Of a DNA stretch of 57,090 nucleotides, positions 8,769 through 18,106 are shown piece by piece; position 1 is the stretch's first letter, and each line of letters begins with the position of its first letter. The notes below the pieces were generated by a model. That model did no database searches. It saw only the letters and a list, made by a program, of their open reading frames with translations, and was not told the DNA's origin. This stretch comes from Stenomitos frigidus ULC18 (lineage in GTDB: Bacteria; Cyanobacteriota; Cyanobacteriia; Leptolyngbyales; Leptolyngbyaceae), in the NCBI RefSeq assembly GCF_003003795.1, contig NZ_PVWK01000149.1, forward strand, positions 1 through 57,090, written 5' to 3'. Made by a program: the position numbers and the translations under genes.

Positions 8769-9521
8769 ATGGACGTTGGACACGGCATGATTGAAACCCT
8801 GCAAACTCAGCTTTACTGGTTAGAGCATTTTGCCAATACGTTGGTTTCTGAACAACTGGTTCAGCTTACGCCAGCTAGTGTGGGCATCATTTTTGTAGCA
8901 GGCTTACTAACGAGCCTCACACCCTGCATGCTGTCGATGCTGCCACTAACGATCGGCTACATCGGTGGTTACGAAACCCAGTCTCGGCTACAGGCAGCAG
9001 TACAATCGACCTGGTTTGCGCTGGGGCTGGCAACAACATTGGCTGGGCTGGGCATTGTGGCGGCAGTGGTGGGCAAGATTTACGGGCAGATTGGTTTAGG
9101 ACTGCCGATCGTGGTGAGTGCGATCGCGATCCTCATGGGTCTAAACCTCTTAGAAGCATTGCCCTTGCGGTTGCCCTCATTCGGTGGACTGGAATGGATC
9201 TCTAAGGATCTGCCGCAGGGGGTCCGTGCGTATTTGATTGGGCTAGCGTTTGGGCTGGTCGCGTCACCCTGCAGCACGCCTGTCTTGGCAAGCATTCTGG
9301 CGTGGATTTCGGCGACCAAAGATCCCGTCTTGGGCAGCGTGCTGCTGCTGGCTTACACCGTTGGCTATGCGGCTCCTCTCGTGCTGGCGGGTACGTTCAC
9401 AGCATCGATCAAAAAGTTGCTGGAACTCCGTCGCTGGTCGGGTTGGATCACGCCCGCCAGTGGCGCACTCTTGGTTGGATTTGGTGTCTTTTCGCTGCTG
9501 ACTAGAGTGGTTAGCTTTTAG
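8769..9521 (+). CDS. ccdA: Cytochrome c biogenesis protein CcdA
   Basis: CcdA carries reducing equivalents across the thylakoid or plasma membrane to keep apocytochrome c cysteines reduced for heme attachment. The protein (about 250 residues) shows the two membrane cysteine motifs, LTSLTPCMLSMLPLTIGYIGGY and GLVASPCSTPVLASILAW, in a six-helix pattern with internal pseudo-symmetry. The start is uncertain between ATG 8769 and ATG 8787; neither has a clear ribosome site. It lies upstream of ccs1 on the same strand, its partner in system II maturation. Confidence 0.9.
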   Translation: MDVGHGMIETLQTQLYWLEHFANTLVSEQLVQLTPASVGIIFVAGLLTSLTPCMLSMLPLTIGYIGGYETQSRLQAAVQSTWFALGLATTLAGLGIVAAVVGKIYGQIGLGLPIVVSAIAILMGLNLLEALPLRLPSFGGLEWISKDLPQGVRAYLIGLAFGLVASPCSTPVLASILAWISATKDPVLGSVLLLAYTVGYAAPLVLAGTFTASIKKLLELRRWSGWITPASGALLVGFGVFSLLTRVVSF

Positions 9522-9698
9522 TCGTTGTTTTTTGGATTGCTTCAAAACAAACAACCAGAGGATTTACGCATTTGCTCCCAAAACCCCAATGCAAAGGGCT
9601 TAATAGACTCATTTTCCCCAACCTTGGGGGCAAAGGGGCGAACTCTGATCGCTTTTGCGTCAGTCCTGAATCAAATACTAATTACCAACAACTGACCA

Positions 9699-11096
9699 AT
9701 GGCTGTAAATCCTTCTTTTTTAACTCGTCTTTCTAGTTGGGGAAGGGTTCCTCAAGTCTATTTGAGGCGCGAACTGCTGCCCGTACTGTCTGATTTGCGG
9801 TTGGCGATCGCGCTCCTGTTGGCGATCGCGGTTTTCAGCATTGCGGGGACAGTGGTTGAGCAGGGACAGTCTGCCGCGTTCTATCAGGCAAACTATCCAG
9901 AGCATCCAGCCCTGTTTGGCTTTCTGACCTGGAAAGTGCTGCTCATTCTGGGTTTAGATCATGTCTATAGAACGTGGTGGTATCTAGGGCTGTTGATTTT
10001 ATTTGGGTCGAGCCTGACTGCCTGTACGTTTACGCGACAGCTCCCCGCATTGCGCTGGTTTTCGCGCACGTCTCGTAAGTTCTATAACCAGCCACGCCAG
10101 TTTCAAAAGTTTGCCCTCAGCGCCGAATTTAGCCAAACGTCGTTAGATGATGTTTGGCCATTGCTGGAGCAAAAACGGTACACGCTGTTTCGTCAGGATG
10201 ATGCCCTCTACGCCCGCAAAGGCATCGTTGGGCGGATTGGGCCGATCGTCGTTCATGCCAGTATGCTGCTGATTTTGGTGGGCGCGATCGTGGGCGCACT
10301 GACTGGTTTTATCGGGCAGGAAATGATTCCCAGCGGTCAAACCTTTCAGGTGAAGAATATTGTGGATGCGGGACCATTCGCTGCGTCGCAGATTCCGAAA
10401 GATTGGGCAGTCAAAGTGAACCGCTTTTGGATTGATTACACCCCTGAAGGTGCGATCGATCAGTTCTACTCCGATATGTCGGTGCTGGACAGCGAGGGGA
10501 AAGAGGTCAAGCGCAAAACCATTCATGTGAATGAACCCTTGCGCTATCACGGTGTCACCATGTATCAGGCCGACTGGGGAATTTCTGCAGTTCAGGTGCG
10601 CATTAACAAAAGCCCGATTTTTCAGCTACCGATGGCGCAGTTGGATACGGGTGGCAAAGGCGGACGCATTTGGGGCACCTGGATTCCGACGAAGCCCGAC
10701 TTAAGCGCTGGCGTTTCCATCATCGCCAAAGACTTACAGGGCATGTTGCTGATCTACGACACCTCCGGCAAGCTGATTTCCACCGTTCGCGCGGGCATGT
10801 CTACGCCGGTGAATGGCGTAACCCTGGCAGTCAAGGAACTTATTGGTAGTACCGGACTGCAAATTAAAGCCGATCCCAGCATTCCGATCGTCTACGCTGG
10901 CTTTGGGCTGCTGATGTTGGGCGTCATGATGAGTTATGTCTCTCACTCTCAAATTTGGGCACTTCAAAAGGATGGCAATCTCTATATCGGTGGTCTGACT
11001 AATCGCGCCCAAGTGACCTTTGAACGCGAAATGCTAGAGATTTTGGACAAGTTGGAGGCGCAAACACATGATACGGCTGTAGCGGTAACGGCATGA
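9699..11096 (+). CDS. ccs1: Cytochrome c biogenesis protein Ccs1/ResB
   Basis: This is a 465-residue system II heme-delivery subunit. Family features are the N-terminal [28 protein letters not shown], the [41 protein letters not shown] helices, and [21 protein letters not shown] large lumenal or periplasmic domain (about residues 210-390) follows, with the YQADWGIS segment, and a last helix ([19 protein letters not shown]) closes the protein. Ccs1 works with CcsA, which is not in this window. Adjacency to ccdA supports the role. Confidence 0.93.
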   Translation: MAVNPSFLTRLSSWGRVPQVYLRRELLPVLSDLRLAIALLLAIAVFSIAGTVVEQGQSAAFYQANYPEHPALFGFLTWKVLLILGLDHVYRTWWYLGLLILFGSSLTACTFTRQLPALRWFSRTSRKFYNQPRQFQKFALSAEFSQTSLDDVWPLLEQKRYTLFRQDDALYARKGIVGRIGPIVVHASMLLILVGAIVGALTGFIGQEMIPSGQTFQVKNIVDAGPFAASQIPKDWAVKVNRFWIDYTPEGAIDQFYSDMSVLDSEGKEVKRKTIHVNEPLRYHGVTMYQADWGISAVQVRINKSPIFQLPMAQLDTGGKGGRIWGTWIPTKPDLSAGVSIIAKDLQGMLLIYDTSGKLISTVRAGMSTPVNGVTLAVKELIGSTGLQIKADPSIPIVYAGFGLLMLGVMMSYVSHSQIWALQKDGNLYIGGLTNRAQVTFEREMLEILDKLEAQTHDTAVAVTA

Positions 11097-11120
11097 GGCG
11101 ATCGCACGATCTCGTCAACT

Positions 11121-11158
11121 CTTCTGTAAGGACGTTCCATGGAACGTCCTTACAGAAG
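11121..11158. repeat. 38-base perfect palindrome (GGACGTTCC type)
   Basis: The sequence is a perfect palindrome centred on CCATGG, with arms CTTCTGTAAGGACGTTCC. It lies in the gap between ccs1 and the LD-carboxypeptidase gene. It could act as a terminator hairpin for ccs1 although there is no T-run. A related palindrome with the core GGACGTTACATGTAACGTCC is at 36008-36041 and again at 48970-48989, so this is a dispersed family. Confidence 0.85.
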
Positions 11159-11266
11159 CAAACAGCCAGATCACCGGCTTCTGAATCAGATCAGCCCATG
11201 CAATCAGAACTGGATCAAGAAGTCGGGGATCTTTGTCGCCAATCATGAGGACATCCATTGTTATAA

Positions 11267-12157
11267 ATGCATCTCTGCAAACCACCACCATCGCTACAAC
11301 CCAGTAACTTATTGCGAGTGATTGCACCAAGCGGCACCTTGCGAGAGTTTGAGTCCTTTCAGCGTGGAGTCGAGATCTGGCGATCGCGCGGTTATCGCAT
11401 CGAACTCACGCCTGGCTACGACGATCGTTGGGGTTATCTGGCAGGCACGGATGTCGATCGTCGCCAACAGTTGCTCACAGCGCTGAAAGATCCCTATTGT
11501 CGCGGCATCCTCTGTGCGCGAGGCGGCTATGGCGGTGCCCGTTTGCTCGAAGACTGGTCGTGGTCAGGGCATAATCCCAAATGGCTGATCGGCTTTTCGG
11601 ACATCACAGGTTTGCTGATGAGCCTCAGTCAACAGGGACTCTCAGGCGTTCATGCACCCTTATTGACCACACTGGCAGCAGAACCGGATTGGTCAGTGCA
11701 ACGCTTGTTCGATTGGATTGAGGGGCGATCGCTGCCACCCTTGCAGGGAACGGGATGGGGTGGCGGGCAGGCTTCTGGACTTCTTCTACCTGTCAACCTC
11801 ACAGTGGCAACAAATCTGTTAGGCACACCTGTACAGCCCGATTTTGCAGACACCATTCTGGCCTTAGAAGATGTGGGAGAAGCACCCTATCGCATCGATC
11901 GCATGTTGACCCAATGGCGGCTCTGTGGCGCGTTGAAACAAGTAAAAGGTATCGCGCTGGGTCGTTTCAGTCAGTGCGATCCGCCTGCCACTATTCCCAG
12001 CTTCACCGTTGAAGAGGTGCTGCGCGATCGCCTGGGCGATTTAGGTGTTCCCATCGTTTCCGATCTGCCATTTGGTCACGATGGGGCTAATGCAGCGTTG
12101 CCTGTAGGTATCACCGCTCAGTTGGACGGCGATCGAGGGCTTCTAAGCGTTGGCTAG
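11267..12157 (+). CDS. ldcA: Muramoyltetrapeptide LD-carboxypeptidase (peptidase S66)
   Basis: LdcA trims the terminal D-alanine from peptidoglycan tetrapeptides during recycling. The S66 pattern is present: RVIAPSGTLREF at the N-terminus, ILCARGGYGGARLLEDW, the nucleophile Ser in LIGFSDITGLL, the glutamate in ALEDVGEAPYRIDRML, and the histidine in PFGHDGANAALPVG. Length (296 residues) is normal. The protein has no signal peptide, which fits a cytoplasmic recycling enzyme. ATG 11267 is the only start that keeps the first beta strand. Confidence 0.92.
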   Translation: MHLCKPPPSLQPSNLLRVIAPSGTLREFESFQRGVEIWRSRGYRIELTPGYDDRWGYLAGTDVDRRQQLLTALKDPYCRGILCARGGYGGARLLEDWSWSGHNPKWLIGFSDITGLLMSLSQQGLSGVHAPLLTTLAAEPDWSVQRLFDWIEGRSLPPLQGTGWGGGQASGLLLPVNLTVATNLLGTPVQPDFADTILALEDVGEAPYRIDRMLTQWRLCGALKQVKGIALGRFSQCDPPATIPSFTVEEVLRDRLGDLGVPIVSDLPFGHDGANAALPVGITAQLDGDRGLLSVG

Positions 12158-12218
12158 ACTGCGCCAGACTGAGCAACTCTCACGTCGTGGCGTCGATCGC
12201 TCCGCAAGATGGCACAGC

Positions 12219-13064
12219 TTACGGCTGGGCAGGGCGAAAGAGATGAGAGTGGCTGGGACTATAGAGTCGCGATCGGGCGGGCGATCGTACGCCTCTGTGA
12301 TCGGAATGGATAAAAGCATCCGGTACCGTTGCAGCAGCTAAGGCAGGGCTAATAATGTAAAGTGTTGTACGCGTCAGATTTTCTCGCTGGGTCGTCGCCG
12401 CCATTTCGGCCAACGACACTAACCAAATTTTTTCATCCTGCCAGCCCACCCGAAAGCAAATCGCGGTAGGGGTCTCTGAGGGATAATGCTGCATCAGTTT
12501 TGCCTGTGCCGACTCCACATGTTTGGCACTCAAGTAAAGACACAGGCTGGCTTGATGGGCTGCCAGCGTCGCCAGATCTTCTGCTGGAGGCACTTCAGTA
12601 CGACCGCTCATGCGAGTGAGAATCAGCGTCTGCACTAACCCTGGCACCGTTAGCTCAACCCGTAATTTTGCGGCAGCGGCCTGAAAAACACTAATCCCCG
12701 GTACCACTTCAAAAGGGACATCAGCCTCCAGCAGCGCCTGCATTTGCTCTTGCACCGCTCCATAAAGGCTAGGGTCGCCTGAGTGCAGACGAATGACGGC
12801 ATAGCCCGCCTGCACCCGCGACACCATCAGCGGAAGAATTTCTTCCAATGTTTTGTCTGCAGTGCGAATCAGTTCCGCCCCAGGACGCACATTCTGCAGC
12901 AATTGCTCAGGCACCAGCGAATCAGCAAACAGAATGACGTCTGCCTGCGACAGCAGCCGCTGTGCTTTGACAGTCAGCAGTTCTGGGTCGCCAGGGCCAG
13001 CACCCACAATATAGACAGCGGGTGCTAGAGCCGTATTGCTATGTGGTTTAAGTGGATCAGTCAC
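12219..13064 (-). CDS. cobM: Precorrin-4 C(11)-methyltransferase
   Basis: This SAM-dependent tetrapyrrole methylase makes precorrin-5 in cobalamin synthesis. Motifs are VYIVGAGPGDPELLTVKAQRLLSQADVILFADSLVP at the N-terminus, RLHSGDPSLYGAVQEQM, FEVVPGISVFQAAAA, and LILTRMSGRTEVP. The C-terminal RSRLYSPSHSHLFRP is typical of cyanobacterial CobM. Length (281 residues) is normal. No other cobalamin genes lie next to it, and I see no cobalamin riboswitch upstream. Confidence 0.93.
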   Translation of the reverse strand: MTDPLKPHSNTALAPAVYIVGAGPGDPELLTVKAQRLLSQADVILFADSLVPEQLLQNVRPGAELIRTADKTLEEILPLMVSRVQAGYAVIRLHSGDPSLYGAVQEQMQALLEADVPFEVVPGISVFQAAAAKLRVELTVPGLVQTLILTRMSGRTEVPPAEDLATLAAHQASLCLYLSAKHVESAQAKLMQHYPSETPTAICFRVGWQDEKIWLVSLAEMAATTQRENLTRTTLYIISPALAAATVPDAFIHSDHRGVRSPARSRLYSPSHSHLFRPAQP

Positions 13065-13180
13065 AGAAGCAAAGGGTGAAGGGGCAAGCGGTCTGTCGAA
13101 AAATCTAGGCAGTGTTGGAATTTCTCCGGACGGGGAACGCTAGCGCAGAAGAATAGAGTGGTAGATGCACCCTGATTTCG

Positions 13181-13211
13181 CCCTGGAGCCTTGGCTCTGG
13201 GGTGTTTTTTT
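13181..13211 (+). terminator. Intrinsic terminator on the + strand
   Basis: CCCTGGAGCC at 13181-13190 pairs with GGCTCTGGGG at 13193-13202, and a run of seven T follows at 13205-13211. This is a textbook rho-independent terminator. It faces right, but no + strand protein gene ends nearby: the left neighbour cobM is on the minus strand and ldcA ended 1 kb earlier. It may therefore end a small RNA starting somewhere after 13065. Confidence 0.65.
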
Positions 13212-13236
13212 GGAGTTTTTCACGCCTGCAAGGCAC

Positions 13237-13382
13237 TTAGAGACTGTAAAGAAATAATGTCATAGTCTGTAGTGGTCAGTCATCATCAGTCAGAGAAAAG
13301 CTGATAGCTGATAGCTGATAGCTGATAGCTGATAGCTGATAGCTGATCCAAAAGTATGCAGTTATTTTTTAACAAGTGCTTA
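13237..13382. mobile_element. MITE-like element, copy 1
   Basis: The left end (TTAGAGACTGTAAAGAAATAATG) and the right end (TTATTTTTTAACAAGTGCTTA) form imperfect terminal inverted repeats, best seen as TGTAAAGAAATAA against TTATTTTTTAACA. A second element with matching ends is at 53698-53826. The interior here holds about seven copies of GCTGATA (13300-13347), followed by ATCCAAAAG, which is also in copy 2. The right end supplies the stop codon of lgt at 13380-13382. There is no coding capacity, so movement would need a transposase from elsewhere. Confidence 0.55.
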
Positions 13383-14294
13383 GGGCATTCTGTTGGAAGG
13401 CTGCGATGAGTCTGAGGTCTGAGGCTCACTTGGTGCCGCTATATCTGGTAAGGGTCGATGGAGGACATACAGCCAAATTAAGCCCAAAAGACCGATCGCG
13501 ATCTGGGTCAGACTCACAACCTGGGCGATGCGCAACGGGCCTAGCATCAAACTATCCGTCCGCAGCCCTTCAATCCACAGGCGACCACAGCTATACGCCA
13601 CCAGATACACCAAAAAGAGTGTGCCAATCTTCAAGCGCGATTTCGCTTTCAAGCCCCAGAAAAAGAGCGCAATCAAAACACTGAAAACCATCACGTTCCA
13701 GAGTGATTCGTACAGAAAAGTGGGATGAAAGTACTCAAACCCTTCATAGCCAGCGGGACGGCGTTCTAACGGGATGTAGAGCTTCCAGGGCAAATCTGTA
13801 GGACGACCAAACGCTTCTGAATTAAAGAAATTGCCCCAGCGCCCGATCGCCTGTCCCAAAATCAGCGATGGCGCCACCAGATCCGCCAGTTGCCAGAAGG
13901 AAATACGGCGAAGGCGGGCAAACAGCAAGCTGGCTAAGAGTCCGCCCAGAATGGCACCATGAATGGCAATGCCGCCCTTCCAGATCGCAATAATTTGGTC
14001 GGGGTGTTGAGCATATTCTTGCCACTGAAACGCCACATAGTAAAGCCGCGCGCTTGGAATCGCGGCAATAACCAGCCACAGCGCCAGGTCGCTTAATAAG
14101 TCTGGGTTGATGCCTCGACGATTGGCTAACCACTGTGCAAGCGTAACGCCAATCAACACAGCAGACGCGATCAAAAACCCATACCAGCGAATCGAAAAGG
14201 GACCCCAGTCCACGAGCATCGGGCCAGGAGAGGTAAATTGGACGGCGAGCGGTAAGTCAACCGGGAGCAGGGCGCAAAAGTGGAGAAATGGCAT
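13380..14294 (-). CDS. lgt: Prolipoprotein diacylglyceryl transferase
   Basis: Lgt attaches diacylglycerol to the lipobox cysteine of prelipoproteins in the cytoplasmic membrane. The protein of 304 residues has about seven helices and the family motifs [32 protein letters not shown] (the essential histidine), [29 protein letters not shown], the [11 protein letters not shown] motif and [22 protein letters not shown]. The last residues ([16 protein letters not shown]) are low in complexity, and the stop codon lies in the end of a MITE-like element. Confidence 0.95.
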   Translation of the reverse strand: MPFLHFCALLPVDLPLAVQFTSPGPMLVDWGPFSIRWYGFLIASAVLIGVTLAQWLANRRGINPDLLSDLALWLVIAAIPSARLYYVAFQWQEYAQHPDQIIAIWKGGIAIHGAILGGLLASLLFARLRRISFWQLADLVAPSLILGQAIGRWGNFFNSEAFGRPTDLPWKLYIPLERRPAGYEGFEYFHPTFLYESLWNVMVFSVLIALFFWGLKAKSRLKIGTLFLVYLVAYSCGRLWIEGLRTDSLMLGPLRIAQVVSLTQIAIGLLGLIWLYVLHRPLPDIAAPSEPQTSDSSQPSNRMP

Positions 14295-14561
14295 GTTGCG
14301 ATCGGAGTTAATCGTTGAATAAGCCAGACAGGATGCGATGTAACCACATACTCAAAATTGTAAGTTGCGCCGAGCCTTCTGGCAGAAACTTGGGCGTGCA
14401 GCCAGTGTGCAAGTGCTGTGATGCTTGAGGCTGGGTTTTCACTTCAGTCCAGCCTGCAGTTCACAAATCTCCACCAAGCATTGCTTATCTACCTCAAAAA
14501 TTGCACCCGAAAGGGGAACTCTTACCATAGCTGCTTTTGAACCACCAACGATGAGTGATCT

Positions 14562-16295
14562 ATGCCCAAGCGTTCCTCCCCGGTCTTGCCCAACGATCGA
14601 CCCAACCAACCGACCGACGCGCGTATCTCCCCGCCTTTCCTCTGGAATACTGTTCAACGGACGGTAATCAAGTTTGTAGAGCCTCTTGGCTTTCAGCAGA
14701 CGATCGCAGCACCCGATCAGACCGAGGCGGTTATGGTAGCCATGCAGCGTTTAGTTACCATGATCAACACGCTGCAAGCATCGCCACGATCGCCGCTAGA
14801 GGACACCTCCAAACGCTTGCTGAGCAAGGCGCAAACGCTTGCAGCCTTAATCCCCTACGTTAGCGAAGAAGCCTATGACGTTTTGGAAGCATTGCAGGAG
14901 GCAGAAAGCAGGCAGACTCAACACTCAACACTCAACGCGCTTCCTCCCGGTTCCCCCTTGATCACGATCGATACCCTCATCCCTTCGCTCCTTTGGTGTC
15001 TGGCGCGGAGTTCTTACAGCATGATGCAGCTCATTGAAGGCGCCAGGGTAAGGTGCTGGCAACCAGAGCAAGGCTGGGCTTTCGGCATGTTACGGTTAGT
15101 CGTCATGCTCAAAGCAGAAACATCGATCGAGCATTGGTGTTTTGATCTAGCAACGGGATATCCGGTTGAGGCACTGTTAGAGCCAACCGCGATCGTCCAA
15201 TCCGATGAGCATCTTCTTCCCATCCGACCGCTTGCTTCGGCTGAAGATGGCACGAGCAGCGCTGACTGTCAGGCTGGTCGACAACTGGAGGCGATCTTAC
15301 AATCACTAAAAACCGAACGCTTTGGGCTTCAAACACTCCTGCAAGGAATAGCGGTAGAGCTGCTACAACCAGGATCGGACTGGCAAGCAGGCAACCTCCA
15401 ACTCCAATTGGGCTTTGACTTTAGCGCTCAAACCCTTGATGCTATCAGCAGCCACGAAGACCTGCGCTTGCCCGAATTAATTGAAGCGGAACTGATGGAG
15501 GAAGGGAGCAGGGTCACTCCAAATAAAGCAACACAATTTTCGACAGCAGCACCATTCACGCAGACGATCGCGAGTCGTATGACCCAAGCCCATGTCTCTA
15601 TAGTCAACCCGGTGGGTCAGGCGCTCAGTCCGACAACCCTCGTGCAAGTAACAGATGCAGATAGACTGGGGCGCTACACTCAATTGTTCACGCAGCAACA
15701 GCTTGCGCAAAGCCTTGTCCAACCGCACCACCAGCAGACCCACAGCGATGATGAGCAGACCCAACTGAGGCTGATTGTGCAAGCAGCGATCGCCTGTGCG
15801 CACCAGCTTAGAACGCCTGACATTGATCTTGCGCAACCTATGCTGCTCATGGACGAACTCGTGCCAAAACTGTTATGGTCACTGACAAGCAGCACGGGCG
15901 AAATCATGCAACTGCTCGGAGGCATTCCCGCACAAGTGCTGCAGCCCAATGCCGACTGGCAGCAAGGGACATTGCGACTGGTTGCAGCGCTGCACCTCAA
16001 AGCGGCTGATGTTGAATACATACTTGATTTGTCAACGGGTCGATCGGTACTCACAAACATGACGCCATTGGAATTGGGCACGATCGTTCAAACTAGCACC
16101 ACGATGGGCTCACAACCAAACACGATCGAAACGCTGACAGCCGACCTAACGCACCAGCTTGATCATGCCATGTTGGCATACAGAATCTTGCGAGACGGTG
16201 TTGCGATCAAATGGCTTGAAGATGTTGAGCAAGATTGGCAGCCTGGTGCAATGCAGCTTAGTTTGAGTCTTGCATTTGTAGCTGATACACACTGA
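14562..16295 (+). CDS. Novel repeat protein coupled to an orphan gas-vesicle-type gene
   Basis: I do not recognise this 577-residue protein. It contains four degenerate repeats near residues 139-190, 242-288, 433-482 and 532-573. Each has a leucine-rich helix followed by the pattern LLxGIxVxLLQPxxDWQxGxLxLxLxF, for example LLQGIAVELLQPGSDWQAG and LLGGIPAQVLQPNADWQQG. Repeats A and C also share a tail (FDLATGYPV and LDLSTGRSV). The N-terminus has a helical segment (about 25-110), then a short direct nucleotide repeat (CAACACTCAACACTCAAC) encoding residues near 118-126. Residues 225-245 and 375-400 look like linkers. The stop TGA shares its A with the ATG of the following GvpF-like gene, so translation is coupled and the two proteins probably work together. 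Confidence 0.7.
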   Translation: MPKRSSPVLPNDRPNQPTDARISPPFLWNTVQRTVIKFVEPLGFQQTIAAPDQTEAVMVAMQRLVTMINTLQASPRSPLEDTSKRLLSKAQTLAALIPYVSEEAYDVLEALQEAESRQTQHSTLNALPPGSPLITIDTLIPSLLWCLARSSYSMMQLIEGARVRCWQPEQGWAFGMLRLVVMLKAETSIEHWCFDLATGYPVEALLEPTAIVQSDEHLLPIRPLASAEDGTSSADCQAGRQLEAILQSLKTERFGLQTLLQGIAVELLQPGSDWQAGNLQLQLGFDFSAQTLDAISSHEDLRLPELIEAELMEEGSRVTPNKATQFSTAAPFTQTIASRMTQAHVSIVNPVGQALSPTTLVQVTDADRLGRYTQLFTQQQLAQSLVQPHHQQTHSDDEQTQLRLIVQAAIACAHQLRTPDIDLAQPMLLMDELVPKLLWSLTSSTGEIMQLLGGIPAQVLQPNADWQQGTLRLVAALHLKAADVEYILDLSTGRSVLTNMTPLELGTIVQTSTTMGSQPNTIETLTADLTHQLDHAMLAYRILRDGVAIKWLEDVEQDWQPGAMQLSLSLAFVADTH

Positions 16296-16978
16296 TGTAT
16301 ACCTACGCTTTTTTAAAAACGCCCCTCACACCCTTGACGCTCCCAAAAGGAATCACCGCCTTTGTCCAAACCACGAATGCCGGTCAACTGTCAGCGATCG
16401 TTGAGCCAGCAGTCACTTTGGAGCACCTCCCGCAAGACGACGCATCATTAGTACAAGCAGTCTTAGCGCACGATCGGGTGATTCGTAGCCTGTTCTTGCA
16501 GACCACTATTCTGCCTCTGCGGTTTGGTACGAGTTTTAACTCCTTGCCAAGCTTACTTGCACACCTACAGGCGCATCGGCAGGCATATCTGGGCAAACTT
16601 GCTCAACTGGAAGGTCAAGCGGAATACATGCTTAAGCTCACTCCCATACCGTTTCCAGAGGTAGCGATCGCCTCAGACATTAGAGGGAAAGACTACTTTA
16701 TTGCCAAAAAGCAACAGTATCAAGCCCAGCTGTTGTATCAAAACCAGCAGCAAGAAGCTTTAAGGCAAATTGAGCAGTCAGTTGCTCAAACCTATCCGCA
16801 TCATTACATCAACGAGTCACAAACTGGAGAGAAGACGCTTTATCTATTAGTTGCGCGCCATCTTGACAGCCAACTTTGGCAGCAGATTCAAAGCTTGCAG
16901 CAAAAAAGTCCGCACTGGGAGCTAACTCTGGGAGAAGCGTTGCCACCGTATCACTTTGTAAGCGACACAGTTTCGTAA
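16295..16978 (+). CDS. gvpF: GvpF/GvpL family protein (orphan)
   Basis: The 227-residue protein fits the GvpF/GvpL family of gas vesicle assembly proteins. It starts with MYTYAFLKTP, then has LPKGI, LSAIVEPAVTLEHL, LVQAVLAHDRVIRSLFLQTTILPLRFGTSF (the family core) and YLGKLAQLEGQAEYMLKLTP. In gas vesicle clusters GvpF contacts the shell protein GvpA. No gvpA, gvpC, gvpN, gvpJ, gvpK, gvpG or gvpV is in this window, so it is an orphan here. It begins on the stop codon of the repeat protein upstream (TGATG), which suggests a dedicated two-protein unit. Confidence 0.85.
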   Translation: MYTYAFLKTPLTPLTLPKGITAFVQTTNAGQLSAIVEPAVTLEHLPQDDASLVQAVLAHDRVIRSLFLQTTILPLRFGTSFNSLPSLLAHLQAHRQAYLGKLAQLEGQAEYMLKLTPIPFPEVAIASDIRGKDYFIAKKQQYQAQLLYQNQQQEALRQIEQSVAQTYPHHYINESQTGEKTLYLLVARHLDSQLWQQIQSLQQKSPHWELTLGEALPPYHFVSDTVS

Positions 16979-17067
16979 CAGGCTCGCTGAAAGACAGCCG
17001 CTCTCATTCAGAACACCAATCAGCGCACCTATAGCTAGACAGCTGAGCAGCCAATACGACTAAAAAA

Positions 17068-17517
17068 TTACGTTAATAACGGCAACCGATGAGGCCTTCT
17101 GACGTACTTGCAGAGTCTCAGTTCAGTCCCTTGATTGTTCCACTGAACCTGGTCAAAAATTTGATGAAGAAGATACATCCCGCGCCCACATTCTTGTTGT
17201 TCACAAGGAAGCGCACGTTCAAGCTCAGGCTCGGTTGCGTGAGGTCTCTGGAAACCGCTACCCTGGTCAGAAATGACCCACCAGTGCTGGTTTGCAACCA
17301 CCGAGAAACGAACAAGTACAGTCTTTCCAGGGTCTAAAGCGTTACCATGCTTAGCAGCATTCACTAATGCTTCCTGTAAACCTAAACGAACCTCTGCCTT
17401 CCAGTGCTGTGGAATTTCTTCCAGCAAGAGATCCAAGACAGGAATGAGGTAGAGCGTAGAGGCAAAGCTAACCGTGTTCCAGTGACGTTTGACAGGACGG
17501 GATGAGACAGCAATCAC
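17068..17517 (-). CDS. Anti-sigma-type serine kinase (RsbW/SpoIIAB-like ATPase)
   Basis: This 149-residue single-domain GHKL ATPase has the N box EALVNAAKHGN, the G1 box SDQGSGFQRP and the G2 region CGRGMYLLHQIFDQVQW. Stand-alone proteins of this kind phosphorylate anti-sigma-antagonists or bind sigma factors in partner-switching pathways. No antagonist (STAS) or PP2C phosphatase gene lies beside it. It converges with the gvpF-like gene; a functional link is only positional. Confidence 0.85.
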   Translation of the reverse strand: MIAVSSRPVKRHWNTVSFASTLYLIPVLDLLLEEIPQHWKAEVRLGLQEALVNAAKHGNALDPGKTVLVRFSVVANQHWWVISDQGSGFQRPHATEPELERALPCEQQECGRGMYLLHQIFDQVQWNNQGTELRLCKYVRRPHRLPLLT

Positions 17518-18106
17518 TCAGAAAACCCTATAGCTTTCAAATGGATGAATGCAACCCATGACTTGAAGACTAGATATTCATGCTTTATTCAAGCTCTAGT
17601 CAGTCAAGTAGAGGGTTTGCCTAATGAGCGTATTGAAGGCGGACGTTGATCCTAATCAAGCTTCAAAAATGTTCTCCAGACTGCTCTCTAAGCCAAAGTA
17701 GGCAGAGCTAAAAAGGGTTTAGAAAAAATATTCTGCTTTCGGAATCCCCCAACAGGATGAATCCCACTATATGCATAGTATCAAAATATGTTTGAAAATG
17801 CACCCCTAATGTGAATTCTCACTTCATAAGCGATCGCTGAGGCATCACCAGGTGCGATCTGAAAGCAGTTGTTTACGGATGTTATCCTCTTTCAATACTC
17901 CCAAGCCCACTGCTAATCATAAAGATTTGCACATACAAAAAGCGCTGCGATTGAACGAGGCGATCTGAAGAACCAAGTTAGACGCCTGTTCAACGTCAGT
18001 CGCAGTGCCAACCTCTAGCTGAGTCTTACTGAGGGCTATAGCCCGTAGCCGATCGCTGGCAGCTAAACTGCCCCCACGCGATGGCTTGTCCGCACGCGCA
18101 TCACCC
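17518..18106. other. Non-coding gap of about 590 bases
   Basis: No convincing gene is seen on either strand. The DNA is moderately AT-rich between 17520 and 17830 and contains one HIP1 octamer (GCGATCGC, 17829-17836). The promoters of the leftward ATPase gene and the rightward EamA gene presumably lie here, but I could not pick out clear -35/-10 pairs. Confidence 0.5.

Noticed and set aside
11115-11330. Minus-strand frame upstream of ldcA
   Set aside because: It overlaps the palindrome and the ldcA 5' end and has no ribosome site or family likeness.
13300-13347. CRISPR-like or origin iterons at the GCTGATA array
   Set aside because: Plain 7-base tandem repeat of the STRR type with no spacers and no replication gene next to it.
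12219-13379. Cobalamin riboswitch before cobM
   Set aside because: I could not find the conserved B12-box pattern in the minus-strand leader.
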